A stretch of DNA of 64,000 nt, taken from CAWIHK01 sp963835935. GTDB taxonomy: Bacteria; Bacteroidota; Ignavibacteria; UBA10030; CAVZMI01. The position numbers were made by a program, and so were the translations under genes. Below, one piece after another: positions 44,362 through 54,300 of the stretch (position 1 is its first letter; every line of letters begins with the position of its first letter). A model generated the notes under the pieces. The model had not been told where the DNA came from. It saw only the letters and a program-made list of their open reading frames with translations, and did no database searches. The stretch covers positions 62,001 to 126,000 of the forward strand of contig CAWIHK010000001.1 in assembly GCA_963835935.1 (NCBI GenBank), written 5' to 3'.

Positions 44362-45108
44362 TTAAGAGATCTTATTCTTCTTCCAAAATTCACCCGCGAC
44401 GGCGATTTTTCTAAGTAATGGCGCTACGGCATATCGCTCTTCTCCTGAATCCCGGTGCAGCGCCTCAAGTACGGCAATGATTTGATCGGCGCCTATCGCA
44501 TCGAGCCATTGAAATGGTCCTTTTGGATAATTATTTCCTGCGATCGCAACTTCATCGATATCGTCCGGTCTGGCTACATTCTGCATAACTTCGTAGCAGG
44601 CCTCATTGACAATCTGGACAATGATTCTCGGCGTTACCATCCCGATACGATCGTCTATCTCGGCAATTTCTTTTTCTAATGAGGAGAAAAATTCCTTCGC
44701 TGGGTCCAATGCAAGATTGTTGTGTTGTACGGGTATCGCAACCTCCACTAATTTGTTTGCGAGCAATGTTGGAAATGCATCAATACCTGCAATCAAATGC
44801 GGGGCTGCACACCATCGTGCGCACTCTGTCGCGTTGACTGTAACGGTCGAGCAGAGTATCAATGCACCGGGCGCAAGTGTCGCATCGAGCATTTCGATAT
44901 TCGTTTTTTTCTGAGAACAATCGATATTGGTGAGTTCAATCGCCAGCTCAATTTCTTTTGCAGGTTTTTTTACAGCTACAATTTGTTCGTGCTGCGGAAT
45001 TTCCTGATTATTTGAATTATAGAGAATCGAGACATTGTGATTTTTATTTGCACATGCCAGGGCATATTCATCAACAAGTTTTTTTTCGCCGGTGATAAAA
45101 ATCTTCAT
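44362..45108 (-). CDS. Divergent 3-hydroxyacyl-CoA dehydrogenase-like protein lacking the NAD motif
   Basis: A 248-residue homologue of the 3HCDH family. The first strand is followed by GEKKLVDEYALACA, where the GxGxxG motif of its neighbour should be, so NAD binding is doubtful. The C-terminal half keeps the family pattern: RIGMVTPRIIVQIVNEACYEVMQ, DDIDEVAIAGNNYPKGPFQWLDAIGADQII and LLRKIAVAGEFW. It lies 5 bases downstream of an intact 3-hydroxyacyl-CoA dehydrogenase and probably pairs with it. Confidence 0.75.
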   Translation of the reverse strand: MKIFITGEKKLVDEYALACANKNHNVSILYNSNNQEIPQHEQIVAVKKPAKEIELAIELTNIDCSQKKTNIEMLDATLAPGALILCSTVTVNATECARWCAAPHLIAGIDAFPTLLANKLVEVAIPVQHNNLALDPAKEFFSSLEKEIAEIDDRIGMVTPRIIVQIVNEACYEVMQNVARPDDIDEVAIAGNNYPKGPFQWLDAIGADQIIAVLEALHRDSGEERYAVAPLLRKIAVAGEFWKKNKIS

Positions 45109-45113
45109 CGTTC

Positions 45114-45980
45114 TTAAACCTTAAATTTTCGTACATGTGGAAAGAATCCCTTTTCACTTTTTACGCCGAGAAGGGAGGACGCAACCAGTCTTCGAATTAT
45201 CGGATGCGGACGATATCTAGGATTTTGTCCTGATTCGGTATAGATAGCTTCGCTGAGAGTTAATTCGGTATCGAGTCCTGCATAATCCATGGTGTTGAAA
45301 GGGCCATCGAGAAAACCCGCGCCTAGTTTGATGATGCGATCCAATTCTTCCGCGCTGGCGATATTTTCATCCAGTATACACATAGCTTCATTGTAATAAA
45401 CGCTATTCAAGCGGTCGGCAACTAAGCCGTGTAAGTCACGCACCATGATGGGTCTCTTATGCAGAGCGAGCGCTAAATCGCGGATCGCTTTTACGGTTGC
45501 TTCCGAGGTTTCATCTCCTTGCATAATTTCCACGATTGGATTCGAGGCGGCAGGCGCCAAAAAATGCATGCCGATAATTTTATGTTTTAAAGTGCATGCA
45601 GAGGATATTGCATTAATGGATATTGTCGATGTATTTGCAGCAAGTATGGTGTTGAGGCGGCAAATACCTTCTAATTTTTTAAAAAGATCTTTTTTAATCC
45701 TGATATCATTATGAGATGTTTCGATGACAATATCGGAGGCGGAGATCGACTTCAATTCTGTTTTTGATTTAATCCGGTTGACGACTGTTTTTACGTCATC
45801 AGATGCCATCGAGCCGCTTTTTACCTGTTTCTGCAAATCTTCTTTGATGATTTCAAGTGAACGGCGTAATATTGTATCGTTGACATCATAGAGGAATACT
45901 TCAATGCCATTCGAGGCGGCGCATCGTGCAATATCGCGTCCTATATCTCCTGCGCCGACAATGGCTATGTGTTTTGCCAT
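45114..45980 (-). CDS. 3-hydroxyacyl-CoA dehydrogenase (FadB/PaaH-type)
   Basis: A 289-residue oxidoreductase. NAD-binding GAGDIGRDIARCAA is near residues 10-23 and the acidic DVN at the end of the second strand favours NAD. The family motifs NTSTISI, GMHFLAPAASNPIVEIMQG (the dyad His and the Glu region) and the C-terminal domain KLGAGFLDGPFNTMDYAGLD are present. It oxidises a 3-hydroxyacyl-CoA, in beta-oxidation or aromatic acid degradation; no thiolase or enoyl-CoA hydratase is adjacent. ATG 45980 and 45983 are both possible; AAAGGA lies just upstream. A MITE-like repeat occupies the region upstream. Confidence 0.88.
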   Translation of the reverse strand: MAKHIAIVGAGDIGRDIARCAASNGIEVFLYDVNDTILRRSLEIIKEDLQKQVKSGSMASDDVKTVVNRIKSKTELKSISASDIVIETSHNDIRIKKDLFKKLEGICRLNTILAANTSTISINAISSACTLKHKIIGMHFLAPAASNPIVEIMQGDETSEATVKAIRDLALALHKRPIMVRDLHGLVADRLNSVYYNEAMCILDENIASAEELDRIIKLGAGFLDGPFNTMDYAGLDTELTLSEAIYTESGQNPRYRPHPIIRRLVASSLLGVKSEKGFFPHVRKFKV

Positions 45981-46013
45981 CATCAATCCTTTTTATAAAA
46001 ACATACTATTAAA

Positions 46014-46178
46014 TAGTTCATGCTGAAAAATCTTTGTGTCCTTCATAGATCGCCAACTCAACTTTGCGATCTTTGTGGTTAACCACAAAGTACACAGAGA
46101 ATAAATGGCTTTCTATGAAGAGCACTAAGGAATATTTCATATGACTTATCATTTAATTTACTTTTTCAGTGCGAATTA
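46014..46178. repeat. MITE-like palindromic repeat, copy 2
   Basis: A 165-bp relative of 3795-3981, with the same inverted ends (TAGTTCATGCTGAAAAA on the left; TTTTTCAGTGCGAATTA on the right). The central 20-bp palindrome CTTTGTGGTTAACCACAAAG (46071-46090) is perfect in this copy. It lacks 22 bases present in copy 1. A further TTTTTCAGTG lies at about 46196, suggesting an extra end or partial insertion. Confidence 0.75.
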
Positions 46179-46289
46179 AATAGTTTACTGAATCTTTTTC
46201 AGTGAATCAAGGAAAAGTAGAGGAGAGTCTTTCTCAGGAACTTTTTCAGGGCAACATTAGTTATTCATTCTACAAAGAGGGAAATCGGG

Positions 46290-46838
46290 ATGAAATTAAA
46301 AATAATTATTTTGGGGATGATTCTTATTTTACTATCTCTGATCGACAAGATCGACTTTGCGCAAACTCAACCAATATCGGGACCAGATTCTTCGAAGAAT
46401 TCGACAAACACAAATTCACTTTCGTGTGAGGGAAATATGATAGATGATAAACAAACTGCTTCAGCCGACGTGTGGCGATCTGCATTGACGCCGGATGAAT
46501 ATCACGTCACAAGACAGAAAGGAACCGAACGAGCATTCACCGGGAAATATTTAAATAATCACGACAAGGGAATCTACCGATGCGTTTGTTGCGGCGAGCC
46601 TTTATTTAGTTCGGAAAATAAATTTGATTCCGGTTCCGGTTGGCCGAGTTTCTGGCAGCCGTTACCTTCCGCGCAAATCCTAACGGAACATGATACAAGT
46701 TTTGGTGTTGACCGAATAGAAGTTATTTGTAAAAAATGCGGAGCTCACCTTGGACATGTGTTCCCTGACGGGCCGCGCCCGACGGGTTTACGCTATTGCA
46801 TAAACTCTACGGCGCTAAAATTTGCCAAATCCCCGTAG
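46290..46838 (+). CDS. msrB: Exported peptide-methionine (R)-S-oxide reductase
   Basis: A 182-residue protein with an N-terminal signal (KLKIIILGMILILLSLIDKIDFAQ) and a 40-residue polar linker before the MsrB domain. The domain shows EYHVTRQKGTERAFTGKYLNN, the zinc Cys pairs CVCCGEP and CKKCGAHLGH, the conserved SGSGWPSFWQP, and the catalytic Cys in GLRYCINSTAL near residue 173. It repairs R-methionine sulfoxide in the cell envelope. Ribosome site GAGGG upstream. MITE-like repeat copy 2 lies in its promoter region. Confidence 0.93.
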   Translation: MKLKIIILGMILILLSLIDKIDFAQTQPISGPDSSKNSTNTNSLSCEGNMIDDKQTASADVWRSALTPDEYHVTRQKGTERAFTGKYLNNHDKGIYRCVCCGEPLFSSENKFDSGSGWPSFWQPLPSAQILTEHDTSFGVDRIEVICKKCGAHLGHVFPDGPRPTGLRYCINSTALKFAKSP

Positions 46839-47116
46839 GATTACACTCATAGTGCCGCTCCAACTATTATTTGGGAATAATTCTGCGTCGGAATGAGAAA
46901 CAGTTGACAAAAGTTTGGATTACAATTTGAGTTTCATAATGAGTTTCATCGATAGTTTCGGATTAAGTTTCTGTAGAATAATATTCAGACCATCTAATTC
47001 CTCACTTGACTTTTATTTGACACATTAATTCTTGCATCTGGCCTTTGTCGTTTATATCTTATTTATTCAAAGTCAGTGATTCGCTAATCAACAATTCAAA
47101 GACCGGATTTTTCTCC

Positions 47117-50100
47117 ATGATCCTTTTTCATATCTCTAATCTTGAAAATCAACCGACACTTTGGGCAGAACAGTCCCCGAATGAAGAATTCAGAGAAAAT
47201 ATTTCGAAAAAACAGAAGTCGGGAAAACGCAAATCTCGTCGGTTCGCTTATGACGCGGGTGAAATCGGACTCAAATCATTGCAGAAGAAAATCGATGAGA
47301 CGATCACTCTCTTTAAATATACAAGCACAGCGATTGCATGGTTACCCACGATGCAGGATCAAGTAATTCCGTCATCCCCCCTTATCGCCCAAACATCAGT
47401 AAAAAAAGGAAAGCCGCACATCGCACCGTGGCGTGTTACCATTGCCGGACTTACCTGGGAAAACCTCACGCATCTTCTGTGTAACCACGGAGAGAAAGAC
47501 ATCGTAGCGCAGGGTGTCGTTCAGGGGAACGATGTCGTTTTCTGGCGAGAGGTGATGCGATTTGCAGGTTCACTTGTCGCACGAGAGCATTTTCTCCCTG
47601 GAATTCAAACAATCGAGAAATCGTTTTACGCACGATGGCAACCTGTGTTTCTTGGAGCAGACAAAGAATTGTTTTCGCGGCTTCTCAAGATAATGCCGCC
47701 GGTTGTTTATGCGCTGACAGGCAACAAGGCAACTGCACCGCCGGAAATAATTCCTGAAAATATTCTGACCAATTTGATAGCCGGATTTGTTGATCCTCTG
47801 GTACGCTCTGCCGCAGAAGACGAAATTATGATTGCTCCAGGAGCGTGGCGAAAGAAATCCGACAATTTTGAAAGTCTTCACGATCAATGGCTTCACGCTC
47901 TTCAAACATCGAAAAGCATTTTACAAAACGAAAAAAAAGCACTTGCAGAATTTGCGAATCAGGTTGCCGGATGGCGGCAGAGTATAGATCGCGACTCCAA
48001 ATCTCGTTTTCGACTTTGCTTTCGTTTGCACGAACCCGATCATTCCACTTCCTCAGAGTCTAAAGAGATAAAAAAAAGTAAGGAGGCCTGGTTCGTTGAG
48101 TACCTGCTTCAACCACACGATGACAGAAGTCTTCTTCTTCCGGTGAAAGAATTCTGGAAAACAAAGAATAATGCTTTGCTGAAGCGAATCGGTAATAATG
48201 CAAGAGAGTATGTGCTGTCGTCATTAGGACAAGCATCCAGCCTTTCCCGGCGGATTGAGGAAAGTTTAAAGAAACCTTCGCCGGATGGATATCTTCTTGA
48301 CACTACTGGCGCTCATGAATTTCTTACACAGGAATCGGTGTCACTCGAACAATCAGGATTCGGAATCATGTTTCCCGCATGGTGGACACGAAGAGGCACA
48401 AAACTTCGCCTCACTGCTCATGCTGAAGTCAGCAGTCCATCAATGCAATCAGCCGGTAATTTATCAATGGATTTGATCGTCGCATTCGACTGGAAAATTG
48501 CGCTTGGAGAAGAAACGCTGACAGCCGAAGAATTGACACATCTTGCTCAATTAAAAACACCTCTAGTAAAATTGCGAGGGCAGTGGGTTGAATTGAACGC
48601 AAAGGAGATTCATGAGGCGATTGAATTCTGGAAAAAACAACCGACCGGATCATTAACAGTAAAAGAAATCATTCGACTGAAATTGGGCGCTACGACACAA
48701 TTGTACGGACTTGATTTCTCCGGAGTAACCGCCACCGGCTGGGTAGGTGATCTTCTCAATCAACTTGAAAGTAAAACAAACTTTGAAGAGATTCCGCCTC
48801 CGTTGAATTTTACAGGAACACTCCGACCTTATCAAGTACGCGGATACTCATGGATAACATATTTAAAATCATGGGGACTCGGAGCATGCCTTGCCGACGA
48901 TATGGGTCTCGGGAAAACTATTCAAACTCTTGCCATGATTCAACGGGATTGGTCTGCCGGCAGCACACGACCCGTGTTATTGATTTGTCCGACATCTGTC
49001 GTCAGTAATTGGTTGAAGGAAGCATCACGATTTACTCCTGATCTGCCGGTAATGGTGCACCACGGCGCAAGTCGGAAGAAGGGTGAAGCATTCAGGAGTG
49101 AGGTAGAAAGGCAGGCCGTTGTCATCTCATCCTACTCTCTTCTCCGACGTGATGAAGAACATCTTCGGGAAATTTCCTGGGGTGGAATTGTTCTTGACGA
49201 ATCACAAAACATAAAAAATGCCGCAACTAAACAAGCGCAGGCAGTCAGAACACTAAAAGCGGGATACCGACTTGCTCTTACAGGAACGCCGGTGGAAAAC
49301 AATGTCGGTGATCTTTGGTCGATGATGGAATTTCTGAATCCGGGTTTTTTAGGCAACCGGACGGAATTCAAACGAAGATTCTTCCTCCCCATCCAAACGG
49401 GGACGGATCCCGATGCGGCTTCGCGACTTCGGAGCATTATATGTCCGTTCATCCTCCGAAGACTTAAAACAGACAAGACAATCATTTCCGATCTGCCCGA
49501 GAAAATGGAAATGAAAGTATTTTGTACTCTTACAAAAGAGCAGGCTTCACTGTATGCATCCGTGCTCAAAGATGTCGATGAGCGGTTGAATTCGTCAGAA
49601 GGAATTGAACGAAAAGGACTCATTCTGGCAACGCTTACGAAACTCAAACAGGTGTGCAATCATCCTGCTCATTTTCTCGGAGACAATTCAACGATTGACG
49701 GCCGGTCCGGCAAGGTTGCCCGACTTACCGAGATGATCGAGGAGATTATTCAAGTGGGTGACAAAGCCCTGGTGTTCAGTCAGTTCTCGGAAATGGGCAG
49801 CATACTCCAAAAACACATCCAAGAAACATTTGGGCGGGAGATATTTTTCCTGCATGGAGGTGTGCCGCGCAAACATCGGGATCAGATGGTGGATCGTTTT
49901 CAGAACGAACGATCTGCTTCACCCGTTTTTCTACTGTCGATAAAAGCGGGGGGAACAGGCTTGAATCTCACCCGCGCAAATCATGTTTTCCATTTTGATC
50001 GCTGGTGGAATCCCGCAGTGGAAAATCAGGCTACCGACCGTGCGTTTAGAATCGGGCAATCGAGAAATGTTCAGGTGCATAAATTTATTTGTGCCGGTAC

Positions 50101-50248
50101 TCTGGAGGATAAGATTGACGAGATGATTGAACGAAAGAAAAAAATCGCTGAAACGGTTGTCGGCACCGGTGAAGGGTGGTTGACGGAGTTATCGAATGAA
50201 GAATTGAAAGATGTATTTGCACTTCGCAATGATATGGTTGGAGAATAA
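47117..50248 (+). CDS. SNF2-family DEAD/DEAH-type helicase/ATPase
   Basis: A 1043-residue SNF2-type DNA translocase. The N-terminal half (to about residue 560) is the bacterial SNF2 helicase-associated region (HLAQLKTPLVKLRGQWVELN). The ATPase core has Walker A DDMGLGKTIQTLAMIQ near residues 592-607, DESQNIKNAATKQAQAVR near 693-710, LTGTPVENN, FILRRLKTDK, LVFSQFSEMGSIL, SIKAGGTGLNL and NHVFHFDRWWNPAVENQATDRAFRIGQ. ATG 47117 gives the family-typical beginning MILFHISNLENQPTLW; a TTG at 47045 is earlier. It is immediately followed by a SWIM-domain gene, a very common pairing whose cellular role is undefined. Confidence 0.92.
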   Translation: MILFHISNLENQPTLWAEQSPNEEFRENISKKQKSGKRKSRRFAYDAGEIGLKSLQKKIDETITLFKYTSTAIAWLPTMQDQVIPSSPLIAQTSVKKGKPHIAPWRVTIAGLTWENLTHLLCNHGEKDIVAQGVVQGNDVVFWREVMRFAGSLVAREHFLPGIQTIEKSFYARWQPVFLGADKELFSRLLKIMPPVVYALTGNKATAPPEIIPENILTNLIAGFVDPLVRSAAEDEIMIAPGAWRKKSDNFESLHDQWLHALQTSKSILQNEKKALAEFANQVAGWRQSIDRDSKSRFRLCFRLHEPDHSTSSESKEIKKSKEAWFVEYLLQPHDDRSLLLPVKEFWKTKNNALLKRIGNNAREYVLSSLGQASSLSRRIEESLKKPSPDGYLLDTTGAHEFLTQESVSLEQSGFGIMFPAWWTRRGTKLRLTAHAEVSSPSMQSAGNLSMDLIVAFDWKIALGEETLTAEELTHLAQLKTPLVKLRGQWVELNAKEIHEAIEFWKKQPTGSLTVKEIIRLKLGATTQLYGLDFSGVTATGWVGDLLNQLESKTNFEEIPPPLNFTGTLRPYQVRGYSWITYLKSWGLGACLADDMGLGKTIQTLAMIQRDWSAGSTRPVLLICPTSVVSNWLKEASRFTPDLPVMVHHGASRKKGEAFRSEVERQAVVISSYSLLRRDEEHLREISWGGIVLDESQNIKNAATKQAQAVRTLKAGYRLALTGTPVENNVGDLWSMMEFLNPGFLGNRTEFKRRFFLPIQTGTDPDAASRLRSIICPFILRRLKTDKTIISDLPEKMEMKVFCTLTKEQASLYASVLKDVDERLNSSEGIERKGLILATLTKLKQVCNHPAHFLGDNSTIDGRSGKVARLTEMIEEIIQVGDKALVFSQFSEMGSILQKHIQETFGREIFFLHGGVPRKHRDQMVDRFQNERSASPVFLLSIKAGGTGLNLTRANHVFHFDRWWNPAVENQATDRAFRIGQSRNVQVHKFICAGTLEDKIDEMIERKKKIAETVVGTGEGWLTELSNEELKDVFALRNDMVGE

Positions 50249-50249
50249 T

Positions 50250-51191
50250 ATGGGCTGGTATAATTACGGTTATTTTAAACGTTCAACTCCACGCCGCGCG
50301 AAAGGGGGTATTAAAGCTCAGGGCAAACGTGGTGCATTCGGCGGAAGCTGGTGGGCGAAGCGCTGGATAGCGGTGCTGGAAAGCTTCAACATTGGCGCTC
50401 GTCTTGGAAGGGGCCGAAGTTATGCCCGCTCTGGACAGGTGCTTTCGATAGATATAAAAAAAGGGCGAATTACGGCAACGGTTCAAGGTTCTCGTGCCAC
50501 GCCTTATTATGTTGAGATTGTTTTGAAACCGCTATCAACGCAAGCATGGAAGCGGTTTGCAAAAACACTTGGAGGACAGCCTTATTTTACTGCAAAATTA
50601 ATGAACGGTCAAATGCCGGATGAAATTGAAGATGTTTTTAAAGAATCAAAACTATCGCTTTTCCCGACCCGGCTGGGCGATCTGAAAACTGAATGCTCCT
50701 GTCCCGATTGGTCTAATCCCTGCAAACACATTGCGGCTGTTTATTATTTGATAGGAGAGGAATTTGACAGAAATCCTTTTTTAATTTTCACTCTTCGCGG
50801 TATAGAACGGGAAGAGCTACTCTCGCTTGTCGGCATCAGCAATCCTTCCAAACAAAAATCGAAAGATGTCGCAGCATCAAAATCGACTTCTGCCCCTGAA
50901 CAGGCATCTGTCCCGTTGTCGCTTCCTTCTGATCCGGAATTGTTCTGGGGGAATTCCGACATCAGTTCCAATTCCTTTGGAGAGATATCCATTCCGGCGG
51001 TTTCCGCTGCGCTTCCTAAACAATTGGGCAATTTTCCTTTTTGGCGGGGCGAACAAAAATTTCTGGAAGCATTGGAACCAATATACAAAAATGCATCACC
51101 GGTTGGATTGGAGATCGTTGCGGGAATATTCAATGCTGACGAAATTACGGAAGTGAAGGGCGAAGCGTCTAAAAAGACCGGATACAAATAA
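50250..51191 (+). CDS. SWIM zinc-finger protein
   Basis: A 313-residue protein starting with WYNYGYFKRSTPRRAKGGIKAQ, the usual start of this family. The SWIM zinc motif CSCPDWSNPCKH (CxCx6CxH) is near residues 152-163, within LGDLKTECSCPDWSNPCKHI. A Ser/Pro/Ala-rich linker (about 208-245) precedes a helical C-terminus. It begins one base after the SNF2 stop, so the pair is cotranslated. SWIM domains bind nucleic acids or proteins; together with SNF2 they are presumed to act on DNA. Confidence 0.9.
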   Translation: MGWYNYGYFKRSTPRRAKGGIKAQGKRGAFGGSWWAKRWIAVLESFNIGARLGRGRSYARSGQVLSIDIKKGRITATVQGSRATPYYVEIVLKPLSTQAWKRFAKTLGGQPYFTAKLMNGQMPDEIEDVFKESKLSLFPTRLGDLKTECSCPDWSNPCKHIAAVYYLIGEEFDRNPFLIFTLRGIEREELLSLVGISNPSKQKSKDVAASKSTSAPEQASVPLSLPSDPELFWGNSDISSNSFGEISIPAVSAALPKQLGNFPFWRGEQKFLEALEPIYKNASPVGLEIVAGIFNADEITEVKGEASKKTGYK

Positions 51192-51372
51192 CGTTTAGGC
51201 AACACGCAGTGCTTTCGCGAGCTGTGAATAATTAATTTTTTGCGAGCAAAAGTGTTGAGCGACATCTTTAATATCTTTTCAAACGCTGGAGCGCCTGTCC
51301 ATGCTTCATCTTTGGGCGGAACGTGTTGCCGTTTGTTGAAGCTCGGATAAAATCCTATTTGTTAGTTGCAGT
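51192..51372 (-). pseudogene. Possible C-terminal remnant of an unidentified gene
   Basis: The minus strand of this gap reads FYPSFNKRQHVPPKDEAWTG then APAFEKILK in one frame, continuing after a one-base shift as DVAQHFCSQKINYSQLAKAL and a stop. Both parts look like real protein, and the frame break suggests decay. No start codon or family is recognised. Confidence 0.25.
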
Positions 51373-51378
51373 TACGCA

Positions 51379-54300
51379 CTATTTTAGCAAAATGAGTTTC
51401 TTCGTCTCAATAAAATTTCCTGCTCGCAACCGATAAAAATAAATTCCGTTTGCCATATTCGCCGCATTCCATCGTCGTGTATAGTTGCCTGCGGATAATT
51501 CTTCGGAAACAATAGTCGTCACTTCTCTTCCCAGCAGATCAAATACTTTCAATGATACAAAGGATCGTTTCGGAAGACTAAAAGAAATATTTGTTGTTGG
51601 ATTAAACGGATTTGGATAATTTTGATTCAGGGCAAATCTATTCGGATTGTTATTTATATTTGTTTCCTGAATACTCGTTATTTGTTTTGAGAAGATCTGA
51701 AATTCAAGGATACCATAACCGTTTGTAGTTGTTCTCTGTGTACCGTACATTCGAACGTATCTTGCGCGAGTTGGGTCGAATGAAATTTCGTCCACCCTTC
51801 CATCACCGGATGATGTGGAATATACATCGGTCCAAGAAAGAGAATCTTCTGATAATTGAAATTGATAATTCTTGCCACCAATAGCAGGGTTCCAGAAGCA
51901 TGCAATACTATCAATTGGAAGTATATTACCCAAATCTATACAAATCCATTGCGGATCGCTATAAGCGCTGATCCACTCTGTTTGCATGGAGCCGTCTACA
52001 ATGTTTGATGCTTTCAATATCGTGGAATGAGTAGATGAAGCCGTGACCGATTTGTTGAAAGCGAGATTCAGTAATTGACTCGGAAGTACCTCAAATTGCG
52101 CTGTGGCAGAATTATTTGTCTCCACACATTCGTCAATTGTATTATCGGGATCAACAGTTGCTTCTACATTGTACGCGCCGGCTGAACCTGCTGTCCATGT
52201 TCCAATTCCATTCGAACCTTTGGTGCCATAAATCAAAGCCATCCCCGCATTTGGTATGGAACTTTTATATTCATCCGACCAACTGACTTCCTGGCCGTCA
52301 ACTTTGAAAACTAGTTTCAATGGCATGCCGGCGATTGTTGCACTCGATCCCTGGTTTTTCACAGTTGCACAGAATATTACTTTTTGTCCTGGGAGAGGAT
52401 ATGGAGGAACCATCTTGACATTAGTAATCAGCAAATCGGGTTTGCGAGTATCGTTTCTTACCTCGAAGGTTTTAGAAAGAGGAAGATTGTCCGATGAACC
52501 TCCCACACGGACTGTGTATTGTCCTGCTTGAACTTCATACATATCACTTGATTCTTCATAATAATAGAGTTCATCTGCGGTTAGAGTAAACTCTACGGTC
52601 GTTGTTTGGCCGGCATCGAGTGTCACTCGATGGAAAGCTTTAAGTTCCTTCACCGGCATTGGTATTGATGTTGTAGGATGGGTTAAGTATAGTTGAACGA
52701 CTTCGTCGCCGGTTCGTGAACCCGTGTTTGTAACATCTACCTGTACTGTCACCAATTCACCCGGCGCTACTGATGCTGGTGTTATTCTCATGTTGGAATA
52801 TGAAAAAGTTGTATAACTCAATCCAAACCCGAAAACGAATTGCGGAACGTATCCCATTTTATCGTACCAACGGTAACCGCAGCCGTAATCATCGTTGAGG
52901 TTATCATTCCATTCTGGAAGCTGTGCATCACTCATCGGCATTGTAACCGGTAATTTACCGCCGGGATTATAATCACCGAACAGAACTTGAGCAACTGCAT
53001 TACCTACCTCTTGTCCGGGATAGAATGCATAAATCAATCCTTTAATCGAATCAAAACAGCGATCCAAACTGCATATTCCGCCGCTGAACAGTACTACTAC
53101 CAAATTAGGATTTGCAGAGGCTAAACTATTTATGAGGTCTTGTTGTTTGCCGGGTAAACTTGAAGAACCGTTTATGCGATCACCACCTTCACCTTCCTGA
53201 TTTGGATCAAGCCCTCCACAAAAAATGACGATATCTGCATTTTGTGCGCAGCCGACGGCTGCCGCAAATCCGCTGGTATCCTGACTATTAATATCGCATC
53301 CTTTTACAAACGATACTTTGCTTGCTCCAATAATACTTTCTATTCCTTGTTTCGGGCTCACAGTGTAATACGGTGTGACGTAGGAGCTTCCACCTCCATC
53401 TATTTGTGCAACCGCAGCGCTTGGGCCGATGAGGGCGACAGTGTTTATAGATTTACTTAATGGAAGAATTTGATTTTGGTTTTTGAGTAATACAAGAGAT
53501 TTCCGGCCGGCTTCAAGACACAATTGCTGATTTGCAGAACAATTGACATTGTTAGGATTGGGCGGTGGTTGATAGTCGAGCATACCTGCAAATAATTTTG
53601 TTCTCAATACACGTCTTACAGCAGTATTGATTATGGAATCCGGAACCGCGCCGCTTTTTTCGAGTGAAGGGAGATCGTCTCCATAGAGATTGGAGCCCAT
53701 GCAAATATCACACCCGGCTTTTATCGCAAACTCGGGATTGTGAATTGAACCCCAATCGGAAACAACATAAAATGGAAATCCCCATTGAGTGCGAAGAATA
53801 GAAGTAAGAAGGGTTGGATTTTCACCACAATATTGTCCGTTGATGAGATTGTATGCATTCATCACGCACATTGCGCCGCCTTGCTGAACTGCCGTGCGAA
53901 AAGCAAGTCCCGCCGGTTCGTTTAGCACACGTCGTGCGGCAATGATGTTGTTTGTAGTCCGCCCATTCTCACGATGATTGCAATTGTAATGTTTTAGCGT
54001 TGCAATACACGATGTTGATTGTATTCCTTTTACCAGAGCTGTCGTGATCTGAGCACAAAGGTAAGGATCTTCACCTCCTGTTTCCGGACTCCGGCCATTG
54101 CGAGGATCACGATCGATGTCGAGGCAAGGACCAAGAGCCTGGTGCATAAATTTGTCGCGAAATTCTTTTCCCATACCTACACCAACTTGCTTTATAAGTT
54201 CTACATCCCATGTTGCTGCCATACTGATGCCGACCGGGAAGCATGTGGCAAGCCCTGATCTGACACCGTGCGGTCCGTCGGACATTTGAAAACCTGGAAT

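Noticed and set aside
44284..44418. Short plus-strand frame starting MWERTRIRHGETG
   Set aside because: It overlaps the antisense end of the dehydrogenase-like gene and has no family resemblance or ribosome site.
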